Below are positions 11,561 through 22,190 of a DNA stretch of 64,000 bases, piece after piece; position 1 is the first letter of the stretch, and each line of letters starts with the position of its first letter. Source of the stretch: Triatoma infestans (Eukaryota > Arthropoda > Insecta > Hemiptera > Reduviidae). The position numbers and the translations under genes were made by a program. Location of the stretch: contig JAAEAF010001077.1 of assembly GCA_011037195.1 (NCBI GenBank), positions 173,161-237,160 on the forward strand. Direction: 5' to 3'. Under the pieces are notes generated by a model. The model was not told where the DNA came from. It saw only the letters and a list, made by a program, of their open reading frames with translations, and did not search any database.

Positions 11561-12180
11561 CGGAAAATAAATGTTTAGTTCCCTTCTCCCACCTCAGGTG
11601 ACAGAACTATAATACACTGAAGCGGCACACTAGAAGAAAGCTTAACGACATGGAGCTCCCAAACCTTCTCTGAAACAATGTTTTTGGAAAACATTTGCGC
11701 GAATAAAATTTAAAAATTATAGGTACATGCGAGTGAAGTATAAGCAAACTTGGTAAATTTACTTTCTCTTTCTGAAAACTTCTCGAAATTAAGTTTCTCA
11801 CCGGAAGTGAAGTTTTGAGAGCGTCTGAGTCCGAAAAAAATGTTTTTACCGAATGGTCTGTATGTGTGCGTCATTGCACGTAACTCTACCCACACACACA
11901 CACACACACACACAAAAGGCCCCTACTACTACATTTACCTGAAACATTTTTCCAAGAAAAAATTGATTTCTGGGATATTGTAGAACTGCGGCAACGTTAA
12001 GCTTTTTTTCTAACGTGTCGCTTTCAAAAATATACGATTCAATCACCTATTTAAGAATGTAAACAATGTGAGTACATTTAAAGCATTGTTAAAATTCAAT
12101 TTTGAAGAAAATCGGTAGGCCGGAAGTTGTGACTCAATTAGAATAGGTTTTTTGCATGATTTCTCGAACAACATTTTTCT
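11561..12180 (+). repeat. Family A fragments around (CA)n
   Basis: 11775-11870 has a forward left end (AAATTAAGTTTCTCACCGGA, then GTCTGAGTCCGAAAAAAATG and GAATGGTCTGTATGTGTGCG). (CA)n is at 11890-11915. 12060-12130 carries AAAATCGGTAGGCCGGAAGT. It lies in the presumed second tribbles intron. Confidence 0.65.
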
Positions 12181-12424
12181 TAAATTTCAAGTCTAACGAG
12201 AGTAACCTTGATGATGTCAATAGTGGCCTTCCAGTTTGAATTCCACCAAGGAGACGAAGGCATCATTCACTCAAATATTCAGATTCCTGCTGACCATTTT
12301 AAATATATCTTTTTAGCAGAATAAGTAAGTGAAGGCCCAACTAATTAACGAAATGAATGATTACTGATAGCGCTTATAATAGAACATTAACAGAAATAGC
12401 AAGAATAACCAAAACGCTACCAAC
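12181..12424 (-). other. Intronic sequence 3' of tribbles exon 2
   Basis: Starts with the donor GTTGGT read on the minus strand (12424 downward). No kinase C-lobe sequence follows here or anywhere further left in the window. Confidence 0.55.
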
Positions 12425-12714
12425 CTTGAAGGGTTTGAGAAGACAAACTTCCTTAATTTGAGATCCCGCAGTACCACTCCTTGTTCGTGGCACTGTTTGA
12501 CCGTCTCGGCCACCTGGCGGAACAGTCGTTTAGCTTCTGATTCCCTCAGCCTCTTCCTTTGTCTTACATATGAATGTAGATCACCATATGAATCTGGGAA
12601 TACTAGATACATGAACTCCTCGCCCAGCACTACTTCATGCAATGAATTGATCCTTGGATGTCCATCCAAACGGAAATGTGCGGTGACCAAACTAATACAA
12701 TCTCGGCCGACAAC
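12425..12714 (-). CDS. trbl: Tribbles pseudokinase, coding exon 2 (kinase-like core)
   Basis: Encodes residues 93-188 plus two bases of the next codon. Tribbles proteins are catalytically impaired kinase-fold scaffolds that bring substrates to E3 ubiquitin ligases and bind MAPKK/AKT-type kinases (family knowledge). Seen here: hinge-region SYGDLHSYVRQRKRL, the helix ESEAKRLFRQVAETVKQCHE, and the hallmark catalytic-loop variant VLRDLKLRKFVF in place of HRDLKxxN. The Asp is near residue 176. The acceptor is TTTTTGAACAG before GTT GTC; the donor is CAAG|GTTGGT. The exon is 290 nt and starts in phase 0, which fits exon 1. The next exon must supply one base to finish an Arg or Ser codon, followed by the SLED and C-lobe segments; none is visible. 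The opposite-strand 114-codon frame is a shadow. Confidence 0.88.
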
Positions 12715-13059
12715 CTGTTCAAAAACAAAAAACAAAAGGTTAATCACTTTATTACTCATAAAAATGTCATTCGAATTATTGATATATTCAGTATTCACTT
12801 AATAAGCACTCAATAATATGAAGATTATTCTACCAGAATCATTGAAAAAAAGTGATATTTTCAATCTCTGTTGAGTAGGAAAGTTCTTACGCACTAGAGA
12901 TTAAAAGTCCATCACAATGCTGCCAACTTACAATTAAACAAATTTGGCGATATGATTATAATTGCTAAAGTTCCTGTATACTAGTTGAACAACACCTCGG
13001 CTAACTTAATGACCTAGGCAGTAATAATATGAGTTGATTAAATGAAATACTTTCTTTGG
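12715..13059 (-). other. Tribbles intron 1, 3' portion
   Basis: A pyrimidine-rich tract read on the minus strand precedes the acceptor at 12715-12716. The rest is AT-rich with nothing recognised. Confidence 0.6.
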
Positions 13060-13640
13060 GAACAGGCATATTGGTGTAGATGGATGAAATGGCCGATATT
13101 GGTTTAGAAAAGCATCTTCATGGGGCCGGAACCCATTTTCAAGGGGATAACAGTCCAGTCTGTCCAAGAAGAACTCAAAAGTGAAGAGAAAGTCAAAACA
13201 GTACTGCTCCTCAGCAAAACTCTCCCAGAAATGAGGCAGTCTAAGAGATTTCTCACCAGCTAAGTGCGGAAAAAAGTTTTAAGACGTGGTCTCAAAAATA
13301 GGTTTCCTATGCTAAATAAGTTTCTTCAGCAGGCATTAAAGTAGATTCAGGATGCACATAAATGAGGTGGTCTTAAAAGCCGACAGTGCCTGCAGATTCT
13401 GTGAATATATGGAGAAGTCTAGAACATTCCTATTGAAGGGATCATCGCTATCATCCACAAGATTTAGAAGCTTGGATACTTTCCTGGGTATTAGAGGAGA
13501 TTTCCTCTATAGAACCTTCCCAGATCATGAAATTTTTTACAGCAATAGACCTGGAAGGGGTGTTCTAGGTCTCAGGCTGTAGGTTGGGCGCAATATATCT
13601 TTCAAGGTCATAGCGCACTAGATCCCTGAAGGAAACATGT
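13060..13640 (+). pseudogene. LINE RNase H/C-terminus relic (same family as 1-408)
   Basis: DSACRFCEYMEKS (about 13382-13420) corresponds to the zinc-knuckle segment of the 1-408 copy. After a frameshift, EISSIEPSQIMKFFTAIDLE (about 13495-13554) matches its C-terminal EIPTLEPSRILRFLRELNLE. The tail GGGCGCAATATATC...GGTCATAGCGC (13586-13616) matches the shared 3'UTR signature. Multiple stops and frameshifts. It lies inside tribbles intron 1, antisense to the gene. Confidence 0.75.
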
Positions 13641-13740
13641 AATTTTGTTTACATTAACCTAATGTTCTAAAACCTTCCCCTTTCAACAGAAATGTTTCTT
13701 TGTTTACTTTTTATTAACTGTAGTAGAAAAAATATAGCAT

Positions 13741-14120
13741 GAATTCAAGTGAAAAAAAAGTGGCACTTTACAATTTTGTCAAATAATCTTATACTTGCCT
13801 AACAAGAGCACTTTGGGACACACAAGTGTTTTAAATGAGTTAGAAAAATACTTTATTCCAACATTAAATATTAGATTTACCTGTTCTAAGTGGAAAGTAT
13901 TACGATTGTTTAGTTTGAAGTGCCTCCCCTGTTTTGAAGTTAACGACAACGAAAATGGAGTTCTTTGCATGTTGAGTGTGTATGTTTGATCATAATAATT
14001 AAACAACGAAAATTCATAGGGATCTAAAACTTGATATTCTGTGTAGACCACCACCATCGACTGGGACATGAAAATTTTCGGTGCAGTTTCATCAACCGGA
14101 AGTGCTACGTAATGAATTTT
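13741..14120 (+). repeat. Family A fragment
   Basis: CATCAACCGGAAGTGCTACG (14090-14109) is a forward module. The upstream part is diverged. Two overlapping frames on opposite strands (13779-14069, 13795-13989) have no recognised domain. Confidence 0.5.
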
Positions 14121-14122
14121 TT

Positions 14123-14235
14123 TTTAGTTTTTCTCGAAGGCATCATAATAGCCCGGCACTTTTAGTTTTTCTCGAAGGCATCATAATAGCCTGTCACTTT
14201 TAGTTTTTCTCGAAGGCATCATAATGCCTGTCACT
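14123..14235 (+). repeat. Three tandem 37-38-bp units
   Basis: Units start with TTTAGTTTTTCTCGAAGGCA at 14123, 14161 and 14199. The second and third differ by one or two bases. The unit is part of the family A AGTTTTTCTCGAAAATGG block, amplified locally. Confidence 0.9.
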
Positions 14236-15329
14236 TTTAATGTCAACTTTTTTCTAGGAATGATTTAATGTTGTACTGAGATGCAGAGACATTAGCCTTT
14301 ATAATAACATTTTAGCATAATGTATCACCTGGCGGGAGATAAAATTCAATAAAAATTTTCAGCATAACTTTGAGAATTGCAGTAAGAAAAAAATGTCTCA
14401 AGAGTGTTTCATTATGTTAACGAACTATATTGATTCTTAGTTTATCAATATACTAATAAAATTCATAGAGGTAAAAAAAAAAATGTATCAATTTCCCACA
14501 ATGCATATTATTATTAGAAGAATTTGTTGCATTAATTAACACAGTGTTGCAGAACAAGAAATGAAAAAAAAAAAGAGGGGAGGGATTTTATAATTTTGTA
14601 AAAATTAGTTGGCTAAACTGTTGAGTAAGAGCGCAATATTGCATTATAATAAAATTGATCAATCTAATTGCAGAACTTGCCTGTATTATCAAATGAGGTG
14701 CCATTGCACAACATGGGGATTGAGTTGTTGTTATGTACAAAAATTCTGTTGAAAAAAAATATATTATAGAATCTGAATGAGAGAGGACGGGAAGAGGGAG
14801 GAATAGAGAGAGATTGGTCCTTTTTTTTTTATTACTGATAATTAAATTATATAATCAAATTAGTTTTTTAATTTGGAGTCCTCAAAACTAATTATATTAA
14901 CTAAATTAAATATTAATAGAAATAAAATCTTTCTCCCAATTTAACTCCCAGCACAGAGAGAGAGATAGAAAAATATTTAGAATCGATAACATTTCAAATG
15001 ATAGATAACATTATGGAATGTTTCTATATTTATAATAGATATTATTGCGTAGCATTATGAAACGGAATATTATTATTATAAAATGTCTCTAAATAATAAA
15101 ATTGTGGACTAGGGTTGATAAATTTCTAGGAAAATACGGTGTAGTTTACAAAATTACAGATAGTCGAGGAGAAGGCTTGGAGCTAGCAGCAGGTAATTCT
15201 GTCAGCAGGTAGCGTGTTTGTCCAAGTCTTCAGCACATGGAAGTGTAGTGACCGTTTCCAAGGACGTCTACCGCTATAAAAAACATCGAGAAACAGTAGA
15301 TATAATGACTCTGACGTATCGGAATTTAC
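14236..15329. other. AT-rich intronic spacer
   Basis: A-, T- and AT-rich sequence with GAGAGA stretches (14775-14815, 14953-14968). No gene recognised. Confidence 0.6.
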
Positions 15330-15797
15330 AACAACACGATGCTCCTAGTCATTTTTACATGGGGGAGCTTAAGCTCTCAGCTCCTTAAAAATAACCAAAA
15401 ATGAAGTTCTCTGAAAAAAAGGAGAATGTTTCAAATAAAAATATCAAGTTCATATATGTGCAGTATTATTTATAAGGTTACGGAAAATCTTCGGGAAACT
15501 CGCGAAGAAAAAAGAAAAAACCTCGCTGAAAATTCGCATTTCCGATATCCATTTTTTTTTTAACTAAATATTTTTCAAACTTATTTCAATTTCTTCTATA
15601 ATAGTAAAACCTGGCGTACTTTGAAATACCATTTAATAGGAAAGTCTAAGGTACCACTGCCTTCAGATCCCCAAACAAATAATTTTTCCTACGGTAATGT
15701 TACAAATAAAAGTGATAAGCCTACAATGTTATGTGTAAAGAAAAACCGTTCAAAGATGCACTTTCCATAGTTTGACGATTTTGATAAAAACATTCAG
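15330..15797 (-). repeat. Family A fragment, interrupted at 15807
   Basis: Inverted blocks CTGAAAATTCGCATTTCCGA (15525-15544), CTTTCCATAGTTTGACGATT (15761-15780) and AGGTCGGATGCA. It continues at 16244 after an insertion. Confidence 0.65.
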
Positions 15798-15807
15798 GTC
15801 GGATGCA

Positions 15808-16243
15808 TCATTACGATTATTATTCGTCGTGGGGAGGGATCAAACCCGATGCTCTCCAATGCCCTTCTGGGTCCCTACCCGCTACACCATAGAAAAACAA
15901 AAAAGCCGGATCAAGAATAACAACAATCACATCAAAATGGACACTAACCCTAATGGGAAATATCCCTAAGCTCTTTCTTCCATAAAGAAGTAAGATATGA
16001 AGGAAGGAAGGAAGGCAGGATGTGTATGCTATTTCCCTCCAAAATCTTGAAATTAATCTCTTCACAATCCAACAAAACAATCACTTATAAGATGCTGGGT
16101 CTCTGCATTACAAAACCCAATAAAATCTCTGGCAAATCTCAGTCTGAGATCCAACCTGGAATCAGGAAGTTGTCCGCTATAGACGCAGTTACAGTTCTCA
16201 CTATAGCCCCGTTCGAATCACCCGATCCAGTGTTTTAGACCGT
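15808..16243 (-). mobile_element. Unclassified insertion with a tRNA-like segment
   Basis: Interrupts a family A copy. Flanks GTCGGATGCA (15798-15807) and GTCAGATGCA (16244-16253) form a 9/10 target duplication. On the minus strand, near the end of the insert, TGGTGTAGCGGGTAGGGACC and CGGGTTTGATCCC resemble tRNA boxes A and B (about 15840-15885). CCGTTCGAATCACCC on the plus strand (16209-16223) is a second box B-like string. Not a tRNA gene: the acceptor-stem pairing is absent. Confidence 0.5.
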
Positions 16244-16350
16244 GTCAGATGCAATGATGGTGCCTAAACGGAATACCAAGTTTGAGCTTCATACGATTTT
16301 CATCTCAAATCATGTATTTCCGGTAAAAAATTTTCACAGACGAAGAAAAA
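16244..16350 (-). repeat. Family A fragment (continuation)
   Basis: GTGTCAGATGCAATGATGGT, GCCTAAACGGAATACCAAGT and TCATGTATTTCCGGTAAAAA are inverted family blocks, in register with the piece ending at 15807. Confidence 0.75.
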
Positions 16351-16439
16351 CCATATCATCTAAGAAAGCTAAAAAAAATAGTTGGGGAAGGGTTTAGGAA
16401 CCAATCTGAACTTAGTGAAGCCAGTCGAGGAGATAATAA

Positions 16440-16665
16440 TGAGAAAATAGGCTAAGACTTGCTATGGGCATCTGCTGGGAATGAATCCTTCACACACGGC
16501 CAGGCCAGCATTATATGTAACACCCAGGACAAGAGACAGGGAGGTAGGCCGAGGATGTAAGAGAGGTAGTGCAAGACACAGGCGCACATCCGAGCTCTAT
16601 TGACGGAAGCCTTATAACCTCTTGGAGGTACAATGGAAGAGATCAAGAAAAAGAAGAAGAAATTT
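16440..16665 (+). pseudogene. LINE reverse-transcriptase C-terminal relic
   Basis: Plus-strand frames read GHLLGMNPSHT-like and RQGGRPRM-like segments, then SWRYNGRDQEKEEE-type codons into an AAGAAGAAGAAG tail (16645-16658). This is typical of the GH(I/L)xRM...GRPR...W end of non-LTR elements. Frameshifted and short. The minus frame 16452-16646 is a shadow. Confidence 0.55.
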
Positions 16666-16679
16666 TCACAATCGAGATA

Positions 16680-16809
16680 TAGGTATATATAATAAAATTA
16701 CGTGATAATGTATCCAATTGAGTAACATATTTCATGGCTTACTATCTTACAAAAATAAATTTTAGTTTGCGATGTTTACACATCTTTCAAATAGCAGAGT
16801 GCAGCAGAG

Positions 16810-16843
<34 letters not shown>

Positions 16844-17925
16844 CGGAGGATGAGGTGAGGGAACCACAGCTAGCGCTACCATTTCGCAATCGGCCGAACG
16901 TGGAACCCAGAAAAAAAGTCGGGGCTATTTGCGTATAATCAGTTTGAGTGGGCGTCTTGCACAATTTGAACCATTACGTTAGTTTTATCATTGGCAAATT
17001 TAAAATTAAAAAGAAAACAGAGTATTTTTAAAACAGATAATGAATAACCTTAAAATTAAAAGGCTAAGTAATTAAATAAAATTAACTTACAAAACTTACT
17101 TTTTCGTAAAAAACTGTTACTTGAGAGATTGATGAGATGAGGCTAAATAATTTTTGGCTATAATATATACAAGTGGCACCATTTCCGTAACCAGTAGTGG
17201 GCCAAGGGCGTAAATAGGTTGGCCAACTGGGTTAGGCCACAGCAGAATGAGAGAGAGCGTGTGAGAGAGAGAGAGAGAGAGAGAGAGATTTCTCTTTGGC
17301 GTGGGTTGTAGTGGTGTATGTGTGTGATAAGGAGAAAGGCTAGCTTTCGCTTGATGTAGCCATCCCGGACGACAAGAGAAAGCCGGAGATGATGATGTAG
17401 AGAGAGAGTGGGGGATACAATGAATGTTTAAATCTATCAATGGCTCAGAAATGTATGTGAAGAAAAAAAAAGAAGTTTTATATATATATAAAAATATGTA
17501 CATATATATATATACATATATTAATACGAGATGTTTAGTAGCACTTTTTTAACCAAGGCCAAAGTTATTGCTTCATTGTAAACAGGTGGCAACGGTTAAA
17601 GAGGGGATAATTTTTTTTTTTATCTGATTGACAAGGGTAATAGGGAATAACGGAAATTTTTTGACCGCCAAAACTTTATTATATAATATCTATAAAAAAC
17701 AAAACAAAAACTATGAACAAAACGAAGTAGTATTTTTAATTCAACTTGTTTTATAAGAATTAAATATTTTCCTAAACATCACATCGACTCCAGAAACTGT
17801 TCCCTCCATTTTCGTCAAAAATAAAAAGAAGAAAAATCTGGTGTCTTTTAAACTTTTTTTTTTTATTAAATGTTTTAGTCTTCTTAACTCTCTCACCAGG
17901 TGATCGTAAAACTATTATTACTGCT
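16680..17925. other. Intronic spacer with microsatellites
   Basis: (TA)n at 16815-16843 and (GA)n at 17253-17289. 16850-16930 is GC-richer and unassigned. The 128-codon minus frame at 17117-17503 is low-complexity antisense of the GA tract. Confidence 0.55.
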
Positions 17926-17929
17926 ACTA

Positions 17930-18400
17930 GTGTTAAGGCCCATTAGAAGGGTCAGCTTAAGATCTTGGCGCCCACAAAACCAGCCTTAAAAAAAAAAAGA
18001 AGAAATTTTCCAGGAAAAGATATATGTAAAATTAAAATATACGTACAGTTAACATTTCAAGAAAATTGCTATGGCCGTTAATCCGGAAAAACTGGGAGGA
18101 AAAACCTATTTGTTGTGAAGTTACACTTCCGGTTAACAAGTAATTTTGGGCGCAAGCTGCCCCCCCCTCAAGCTCTCTAAAAAAACAAAACCAACTTTGA
18201 CCTAAGAAAATATTTCAACTAATCTTTCGGTTAAAGAATTCTGACTGAAGAAACCTTTAGTCGTTGCGGTAACAAAATTTCTAAAACGGTACACCAAGTT
18301 ACGTGCTTCCTGTGTGATTTTTCTCGTGTTCCCGGTGATTCCAATTTACAAAAAAAAAAAAAATTGACACGACCAATAAGTCCTTCCTCTTACCGAACAG
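17930..18400 (-). repeat. Family A repeat next to tribbles exon 1
   Basis: Inverted modules: GAAAATTGCTATGGCCGTTA (18061-18080), TTACACTTCCGGTTAACAAG (18120-18139) and left end CCGGTGATTCCAATTTACAA, then AAGTCCTTCCTCTTACC (18331-18396). It ends about 55 bp from the exon 1 donor. Confidence 0.75.
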
Positions 18401-18452
18401 CTGGTATGTGGGAAAGTGTACAATACAATAATTTATTTAATACTATACTCAC

Positions 18453-18728
18453 CCTACACACATATTCCTGTTCCGTTACAATATCTATACATTTGTGTAA
18501 TGGACATCCTTCCGCCGGATTTAACAATATATATTTGTTGGCTAGCAAGGAGACAGCCGAAGATGGTTTCTCCTGTTTGGGTAGCGATGGAACTGTAGGT
18601 GCGGCCGGCGGTACGACCTGAGGTGCCGGTGAACGAGCCGCATCCTCTGCGCTGGATACCTCGCCCCGGACACCTTTCTTCAATGGTGCATCCTCTACCT
18701 GTACTGCCACACTACGATCCACTTGCAT
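18453..18728 (-). CDS. trbl: Tribbles pseudokinase, coding exon 1 (N-terminus)
   Basis: Starts at ATG 18728-18726, with A at -3 and an in-frame stop TAG three codons upstream (18737-18735). Codes 92 residues: an acidic/alanine-proline-rich leader (residues 1-59), then the start of the kinase-like fold, SLLANKYILLNPAEG and HKCIDIVTEQEYVCR. The position of the usual ATP-binding beta3 lysine appears to be Arg (VCR), in keeping with weak or no ATP use. Donor AGG|GTGAGT gives phase 0, and the exon 2 reading VVGRD follows without shift. Leader length differs widely among tribbles proteins, so the start is probable rather than certain. The GC-richer base use stands out from the AT-rich surroundings. 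Plus-strand frames over it are shadows. Confidence 0.85.
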
Positions 18729-18932
18729 ATTCCACTATGCCCGGCACTAGATTTTTCTTTTTTTATTTACAATTTTTTATTTTACTACAAGAACTTGCAC
18801 CACTTTCCGGATATCGCACTGACTTCACCGCACACTAAATTCTTCTTTTCCCTTCTTTATCCTTACTTTATTTTATCCTTCTTGCTTCATTCACCTCTCT
18901 ACTCGATATGCCGGTTTCCACCTTTTTTGCAC
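18729..18932 (-). other. Probable tribbles 5'UTR, exon 1 part
   Basis: On the minus strand, TTTGCTAATTGTTTCAG|GTGC at 18932 is a strong acceptor preceded by a long pyrimidine tract (18945-18985). It makes 18932-18729 a candidate leader continuous with the coding exon. Confidence 0.5.
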
Positions 18933-19289
18933 CTGAAACAATTAGCAAATGACGAAAAAAAGGAAAAAAAAAGAAAATTGAAAAGTTATATCTTATTTTA
19001 GGATTGGGCACCTGCTGCGTCTGCGTAAACATATTGATCAAGGTTTGTATGTAGGATCCTAATTATACAAAAAATTGTGTCATAAATTGCACAATTTACA
19101 TTAATTAAATGGAAAATTATTATTTAAAAGTAGACTGGGGACAACTGTAATAAAAAAAAAAATAGAAAAACAGACAAACTGGAATAGTGAAAATAATTTC
19201 GTCCCAAAACAAGATCAAACATGAAAACTATTACGAAGGATGAACAAAATAGATAAAATTAAAAAAAATCAATAAAAGAACACCATACT
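18933..19289 (-). other. Candidate 5'UTR intron of tribbles
   Basis: Bounded by a possible donor ACAA|GTATGG (19290/19289-19283) and the acceptor at 18934-18933. About 350 bp, AT-rich, no coding potential. The donor is weaker than the acceptor. Confidence 0.35.
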
Positions 19290-19560
19290 TGTCTTGTGGG
19301 TTGTTCCTGAAAGGAGCTGTGAGGGTTGTTGTTAGTACTGGATTTGAGGAAGTGGCCCAAACCTACTCTCTCCACTGGCCCCTCAGAAACAATACACAGT
19401 ACAAGAGAAAAACTGCCCGTATGCCATCCTTAACCAGACCGAACTGAGCCGGCGCCACTCGACATTCACTACTGTTCTAACCCCCCACCATTGTATCCAG
19501 TTATTGCTAACAACGCTCTCTATTGGCCACTCTACGAACTACATTCCGTTAATAATAAAA
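19290..19560 (-). promoter_or_regulatory. Candidate tribbles first exon / promoter region
   Basis: A GC-richer, repeat-free block (for example GAGCCGGCGCCACTCGAC, 19446-19463) directly upstream of the gene in an otherwise AT-rich window. No clear TATA box was identified. The transcription start is not determined. Confidence 0.35.
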
Positions 19561-19825
19561 AATACAAAAATGTATTTCATGCGCCCCCGGAAGAGTACAC
19601 ATTTCTAAAATAATCTTAATAAAATTATCAAGCTAACTTTAATAAATAAAAAATACTGAACTGTCTGTTTCTTATTCGTAATTTTATATACGTTTAACAA
19701 TTTTATCATTTTTTAATCAATAGTTTTGTCAATTTTTTTTCAATATTTTATCAATTTTTAAATAATTTTTATAATTAAATAATACATTTTCTTCAGACCT
19801 ATGTTAATTTTAATTTCTTTAATTG
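19561..19825. other. AT-rich upstream sequence
   Basis: TTTTATCAATTTTT-like simple stretches only. Confidence 0.5.
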
Positions 19826-20694
19826 CTGTCAGAGAAGAATTATTGCGATCGTGTAAAAATTTTCGATATTGAGTTTTCACCGGAAGTACAGGTTTTTCCG
19901 GTGGTTTTTGGAAAATGTGTGTGTGTGTGTGTGTGTGTGTGTTTATGAAGAGTATATCTCAAAGACGAAAAGTCGCAGGAAGCTCAAACTTGGAATTCCG
20001 TTTAGGTACAACCACCGCATCAGACACGAAGATTTTCGGGCAAAATCCATCAGCCGGAAGTGCGACTTTACAGAATTTTTTTTGTTCAATTTTTTTACGT
20101 TTTCCTCGAAAACGGCTCCAACGATTATCTTTAAACTTTCTATATTAACTACAAATATTAAGAGCTACAACTTTTATTTGATATATTTCTACGAAAAAAA
20201 CCGTTTAAGGTGGTTTTTGGGAGAGGAGGAGTGGAGTTATGTTTTCCTCTATAGTGTTATTTCAGTTTATTATGTCATTCTACCAACTTGATATTAATTA
20301 TAATAAAATATGAAGTCAACAAATCCGACTTTGGAGACAATTGGTTGACCGGAAGTGCAACTTTACTGAACAGTTTTTCTATTTTTCTATTTCTCTATAA
20401 AAATATCGACGGGTTTCATCAAACACCTAGGGTGCTAACTGTACATTATTAGAACTATCACTTCTGTTAGAAACTGTTTCCGAGAAAATTCATTTGAGGG
20501 GGTTTGAGAGGTGGGGAGAGGTTATGCATGCCTCAAAAAAGTCGTTTTATAAAGTTAAGATTCTTCCAATAATATAACATTAATGGCAACTAACTTTTAT
20601 CTACTAACAAGAAAATTAGTCCATTATATATTAACTTATTCAAATTGAAAACAGAGAAAGTCGTGTGAGTGTTTCACACCAGATTCTTTTCGAA
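19826..20694 (+). repeat. Family A repeat, full length
   Basis: Left end GTCAGAGAAGAATTATTGCG (19828-19847), then GTTTTCACCGGAAGTACAGG, (TG)n 19916-19942, AAAGACGAAAAGTCGCAGGA, and two modules (CAGCCGGAAGTGCGACTTTA 20050-20069, TGACCGGAAGTGCAACTTTA 20346-20365). The right end is a perfect hairpin in AAGTCGTGTGAGTGTTTCAC ACC (20658-20680). A useful reference copy. The 140- and 77-codon frames across it arise from the repeat. Confidence 0.9.
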
Positions 20695-20858
20695 TTGCAA
20701 CATGTTTTCTTCATACTAACTTGGTGGAACTGAAGTGTATTTCGGAAAGTAATCATCAAGTATCTAAAATGCCTCCCACTCTTCTATTATTTATAAAACA
20801 AAAATAATTATAAATAAATAAATATAGTATATATTCGAATATGATTAAGTAAATAATT

Positions 20859-21095
20859 TTTTTTTTTTTTTAAATTAAGGTGCGTCAACATTTAAGGACA
20901 TTCGCGCCCGGAGCCTTCTCAGTGCACTGCCGCCTCCGGACAGTGTTCTCCCGTTACAGACAACACTGTCCATCACCGGACAGTGAGCTGTAGAGGCTCC
21001 TAGGTAGAAAAAATCTAAGGGTAGCACAGCTGGACTCGAACTCGGTTCCTCGGCATGGGAGTCCAGTACGCTAACCAGTCAGCTATTCCCTTCCC
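20859..21095 (-). mobile_element. tRNA-derived SINE, family S1
   Basis: Minus-strand head with GGTTAGCGTACTGGACTCCC and box B GAGTTCGAGTCC, body GAGCCTCTACAGCTCACTGT and GGACAGTGTTGTCTGTAACG, then GGCTCCGGGCGCGAATG and the A-tail (T-run 20859-20871). A 13-bp target duplication TAAGTAAATAATT is at 20846-20858 and 21096-21108. Confidence 0.92.
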
Positions 21096-21289
21096 TAAGT
21101 AAATAATTAAATTATAGAGCAATAATTAAATTAAATAATTACAAAAGAAGAGCGTGTCTTAGCCGTGTCAGCCCACTATCTGATGCGGGGCCCTAGGCTT
21201 GTGTGTTTCTCGCATGTGCCTTGAGCCGGCTCTAGTGTTTAATGATATGAATAGATGAATCTAAAGTTAAAAATAATATTTTTTTTTTT

Positions 21290-21520
21290 TTAGCAAACAT
21301 CCCCATCCCTCCGCCCAAAAACCCCTTAAATGAATTTTCTCTGAATAAAGTTTCAAACAAAAGTGATACATCTCTGTATGCATAATCAGTATGCAGGTTT
21401 TATGAAGCCCGTTGGTGTATTTGGTGGGAGATGGCTGCAAACAACTATTCAGTCAAGTAGCACTTCCGGTGAACCGATTTTCTTTAAACTTGGAATGCTA
21501 ATTGTACAGATATCTTGCTA
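21290..21520 (-). repeat. Family A fragment
   Basis: CCCCTTAAATGAATTTTCTC, AACAAAAGTGATACATCTCT and AAGTAGCACTTCCGGTGAAC (21453-21472), in inverted order. It lies head to head with the next copy. Confidence 0.7.
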
Positions 21521-21524
21521 TAAT

Positions 21525-22190
21525 AATTTTTATTTTTTACTCATGGTAAACAGACATATTGCGATCGTGTCAAATTTTTGATATCGAGTTTTTACCGGAA
21601 ATACATGTTTCGAGGTCCCCTCTGTCAGAAAAGTGATTTTAGAAATTGAGCTGTGTGTGGCGAGCATAACTAAAAAAAAAACGAAATCGCAGAAAGCTCA
21701 AATTTAAGTGTTATCACAGGACCCAGCAATAAGGTTTTGATCAAATAGGTCAGCAGGAAGTGGCACACTTTACACAATGGACTTTCCAGGTTTTTGCGAT
21801 TTTCTCGAAAATGGTCCCAACGATTTTCATTAAACTGGGTAAGTTAATTACACACACATAGATAGCTACAACTTTTTTTTAAACATTTTCCGGGTAAATT
21901 CATGTAATACGTGTTTTTGGGTGGGGGTGGTGTTATGCTTTCCTCTAAATTGCCATTTCAATTTATTATGCGATTCTATCATTTATATATTATTAATTAA
22001 AATTAAATTTATCGCCAAAATGATAAATTTGAAGTAAATCAGTTGGCCGGAAGTACCACATTACAGATGTGTACTTCGTATTTTTTTTCTGTTATCTGCG
22101 ATTTTCGCCATCTTATCAACGGGTTTCATACAACTTGAAATACTAATCATACAAAAAAGTAATTCTCTCAGTATTTGTGGCGTCAAATTT
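21525..22190 (+). repeat. Family A repeat
   Basis: Left end TATTGCGATCGTGTCAAATT (21557-21576), GTTTTTACCGGAAATACATG, GAGGTCCCCTCTGTCAG. Modules at about 21750-21775 and 22040-22065 (TTGGCCGGAAGTACCACATT). The (TG)n tract is only four repeats (21651-21659). The right end is missing. Confidence 0.85.

Noticed and set aside
12458..12802. 114-codon plus-strand frame
   Set aside because: Antisense shadow of tribbles exon 2, which has clear kinase-family residues on the minus strand.
18364..18838. Plus-strand frames over tribbles exon 1
   Set aside because: Shadows; the minus-strand reading joins exon 2 in phase and matches the family.
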